Below are positions 62,309-64,000 of a stretch of DNA of 64,000 bases, in pieces. This DNA is from Larimichthys crocea. Its lineage: Eukaryota; Chordata; Actinopteri; Sciaenidae. Each line of letters starts with the position of its first letter. Within the stretch, counting starts at the first letter, position 1. Below the pieces are notes generated by a model. It ran no database searches. It saw nothing but the letters and a program-made list of their open reading frames with translations, and was not told the origin of the DNA. The DNA lies in NCBI RefSeq assembly GCF_000972845.2, contig NC_040021.1:6181291-6245290 (forward strand), in the 5' to 3' direction. The translations under genes and the position numbers were made by a program.

Positions 62309-62393
62309 CAGAAACATTCGATGGCGACACCCATTCCTTTCCTCGGTCTGTCTGTCGGGGTCACTGCTAAACTGTCCGGGCACACTGACAGTC

Positions 62394-62607
62394 ATGGAGG
62401 GCAGAGCGAGCAGAGGCAGAGGAGGCGGCTGGAGGAGAGTGGAGGCGGCCGGGGTGGAGGAAGCGACAGCTCTGAAAGTTTTGGCGGTGAACACCGGGCA
62501 GAGGGAGAGGAGGCCCACACCGGGCCGGGGGAAAGAGACCACTACCGGGGCCGGGACGCGGCGGCGGGCGGCGGCGGCGGCGGCCACGCTGGGAGTTGAA
62601 TCACAGG
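62394..62607 (+). CDS. aven: Probable first coding exon of Aven (partial gene)
   Basis: AVEN is an apoptosis inhibitor that binds BCL-XL and APAF1 and acts in the ATM checkpoint; its N-terminus is an Arg-Gly-rich RNA-binding tract (family knowledge). The ATG at 62,394 opens MEGRASRGRGGGWRR and the frame stays open to a donor (cacagg|gtgaga) at 62,608. Position and strand, head to head with chrm5, are what synteny predicts. Oddity: further on, the best RG-like text moves between frames: frame 3 gives ESGGGRGGGSDSSESFGGEH, frame 2 gives PGRGRGGPHRAGG, while frame 1 turns Thr/Ala-rich. This may be indel errors in a G-rich purine tract, or just its composition. No later aven exons are seen before 64,000. 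Confidence 0.55.
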
Positions 62608-64000
62608 GTGAGAGTGCGCGAAGTTTCAAAACAAAACACAAAGTTTACAACTGCGTCACCGTGACAACGCACTTATTTTAACGTAGCACCAAAACACTGT
62701 GCTGAGGCTTTGAGTAAAACATGGACTGATGAATATATAATTATATAAACACACACTTCTCTATTGTACATGCCTAATGCAACACAGTGAGATCCTGCAT
62801 GTAAGACTTCATGTTATGATTGTGTGATCCTGCTATGATAGTTTTCAATTCACCTCAGTAACTACAGGATTAGATGGTAAACAATACAACTCTGTGATTG
62901 CAATCATAAAAATCTCTATTCACCCATAGTGGCTCCTTGATTGCAATCTTAAAATTCATTCATAGTTCCCAAGGTGTTGGGTCTTTTCATGGTTATATTG
63001 TGTGTTTGTGAGTTTCTGACATAGCACCACGTCACACGTTTCCATGACAACATTATCAAAGCATGTGTGCAGCTATGTGACAGCACAGGAGGGAGATGCA
63101 TGATTCAGATCGTTCACGTCCATCCTTTTGTTTATAGGCTTAGCTACCGATCATGAATAAGAGTTATGTGTTAATGAACACTTTACAAAACACTGTTTGA
63201 GTCATGCTCATGTGGAGCGCCGTCAGTGGAAGTGTTGAATGACGTCCAGCTGGATGATTAGACGCCGATCTGTTTGTTTCTGGACAGGTTAAAGTCTGTC
63301 CACTTTGAAAGAGTTATTAACTCTGCCCCCCTTACTTCACCTCATCACCGAAACCTTTACACTTTTAAGGGACATGAATGCAACCCGGCATAAGAGAAAA
63401 GGATGAAAAAATATATAAAAAATGTTCCACAGGACTGTTTTGGTCACACCATGTAGAATAAATGAGAATTTGGTTATTATAAGTAAGCACCTGCAACATT
63501 TCTAAGACATGCATGGGCTGTCTCAGTTTTCAGATTTTAAGTGAAATCTTCTAAGCAGCCAAAATAGTACAATACAATACAATACAATTATATAAACCCA
63601 GAAAAGCAGAAATCTTATTTCATATCATATTTAAGGAGGGGATCAGGAAATTCTGCTTTTATTACTAATTATTTGTTTATCAGAGTAGTTGCTGAATTAA
63701 TTTTACACCCCAGCATCTGTTTCAAAGAAGAACTTGTTGAATACAAATACAAAATACACAGCTAAAGCTCCATTTAATTAGAGTAAAGCAGATTCATGGA
63801 CAGCTTTTGATTCAGACGGGAGCAGGCCTATGGCGAATCACGCGCAGGGTTGTCTGAGGGTCTGCTGGGGTCTTATTTGTGCAACCCCTCTCTCTCAAAC
63901 CATCGACACGTATCAAAGGAAACGTTCACTATTTCACCGCGTTAATTCCGAGTCAGACTGGTTCATGAAATAAACAAAGCTGGAACACAACAGCACAGGT
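62608..64000 (+). other. Presumed aven intron 1, nothing recognised
   Basis: No exon with both splice sites found. A short (AATAC)n run lies at about 63,568-63,587. If the aven call is right, the chrm5 non-coding exon may also lie here or beyond, but I could not identify it. Confidence 0.4.

Overview
This is vertebrate nuclear DNA, almost certainly from a teleost of the percomorph type. The genes are split into exons with GT-AG junctions. Their order and orientation (katnbl1 +, emc7 +, chrm5 -, aven +) match the KATNBL1-EMC7-CHRM5-AVEN block of human 15q14 as I know it. The intergenic DNA carries fish-type LINE 3' ends, tRNA-derived SINEs, Tc1 and hAT-like remnants, and long CA and GATA/GTCT arrays. 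No operons, CRISPR arrays or other prokaryotic features are present.

Layout. Positions 1-31,100 are gene-poor, with one weak candidate exon at 600-651, diverged local duplications (5.6-7.2 kb), an antisense LINE reverse-transcriptase fragment (13.9-14.3 kb), a Tc1/mariner remnant (28.5-28.9 kb), several dispersed repeats and a large tetranucleotide array (30.2-30.95 kb). katnbl1 (katanin p80 regulatory subunit-like) runs from about 31.8 to 35.7 kb. emc7 (ER membrane complex subunit 7) should follow once, but the sequence holds it three times: exon 1 only (38.0 kb), a full but frameshifted copy (43.3-47.1 kb) and one intact five-exon copy (50,853-54,845). The three sections are separated by two runs of exactly 10 N (40,387-40,396 and 50,100-50,109), and each new section restarts upstream of where the previous one stopped. 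I read this as unmerged, partly uncorrected overlapping contigs or haplotigs, not a real gene triplication. chrm5 (muscarinic acetylcholine receptor M5) is one intact coding exon at 59,779-61,314 on the minus strand. Head to head with it, about 1.1 kb away, is the probable first exon of aven (apoptosis and caspase activation inhibitor), which continues out of the window.

The genes do not form one pathway. katnbl1 relates to microtubule severing, emc7 to membrane protein insertion at the ER, chrm5 to acetylcholine signalling through Gq, and aven to apoptosis and checkpoint control. What links them is conserved synteny.

Most notable points: the contig-overlap artefact with haplotype-specific transposon insertions; an in-frame TGA at codon 7 of katnbl1 between a well-placed ATG and the rest of the open frame; a TIR-bounded element with an internal 21-bp minisatellite between katnbl1 and emc7; a palindromic CRE in the emc7 promoter; and an A+T-rich 45-60 bp tandem repeat filling the chrm5-aven intergenic space.
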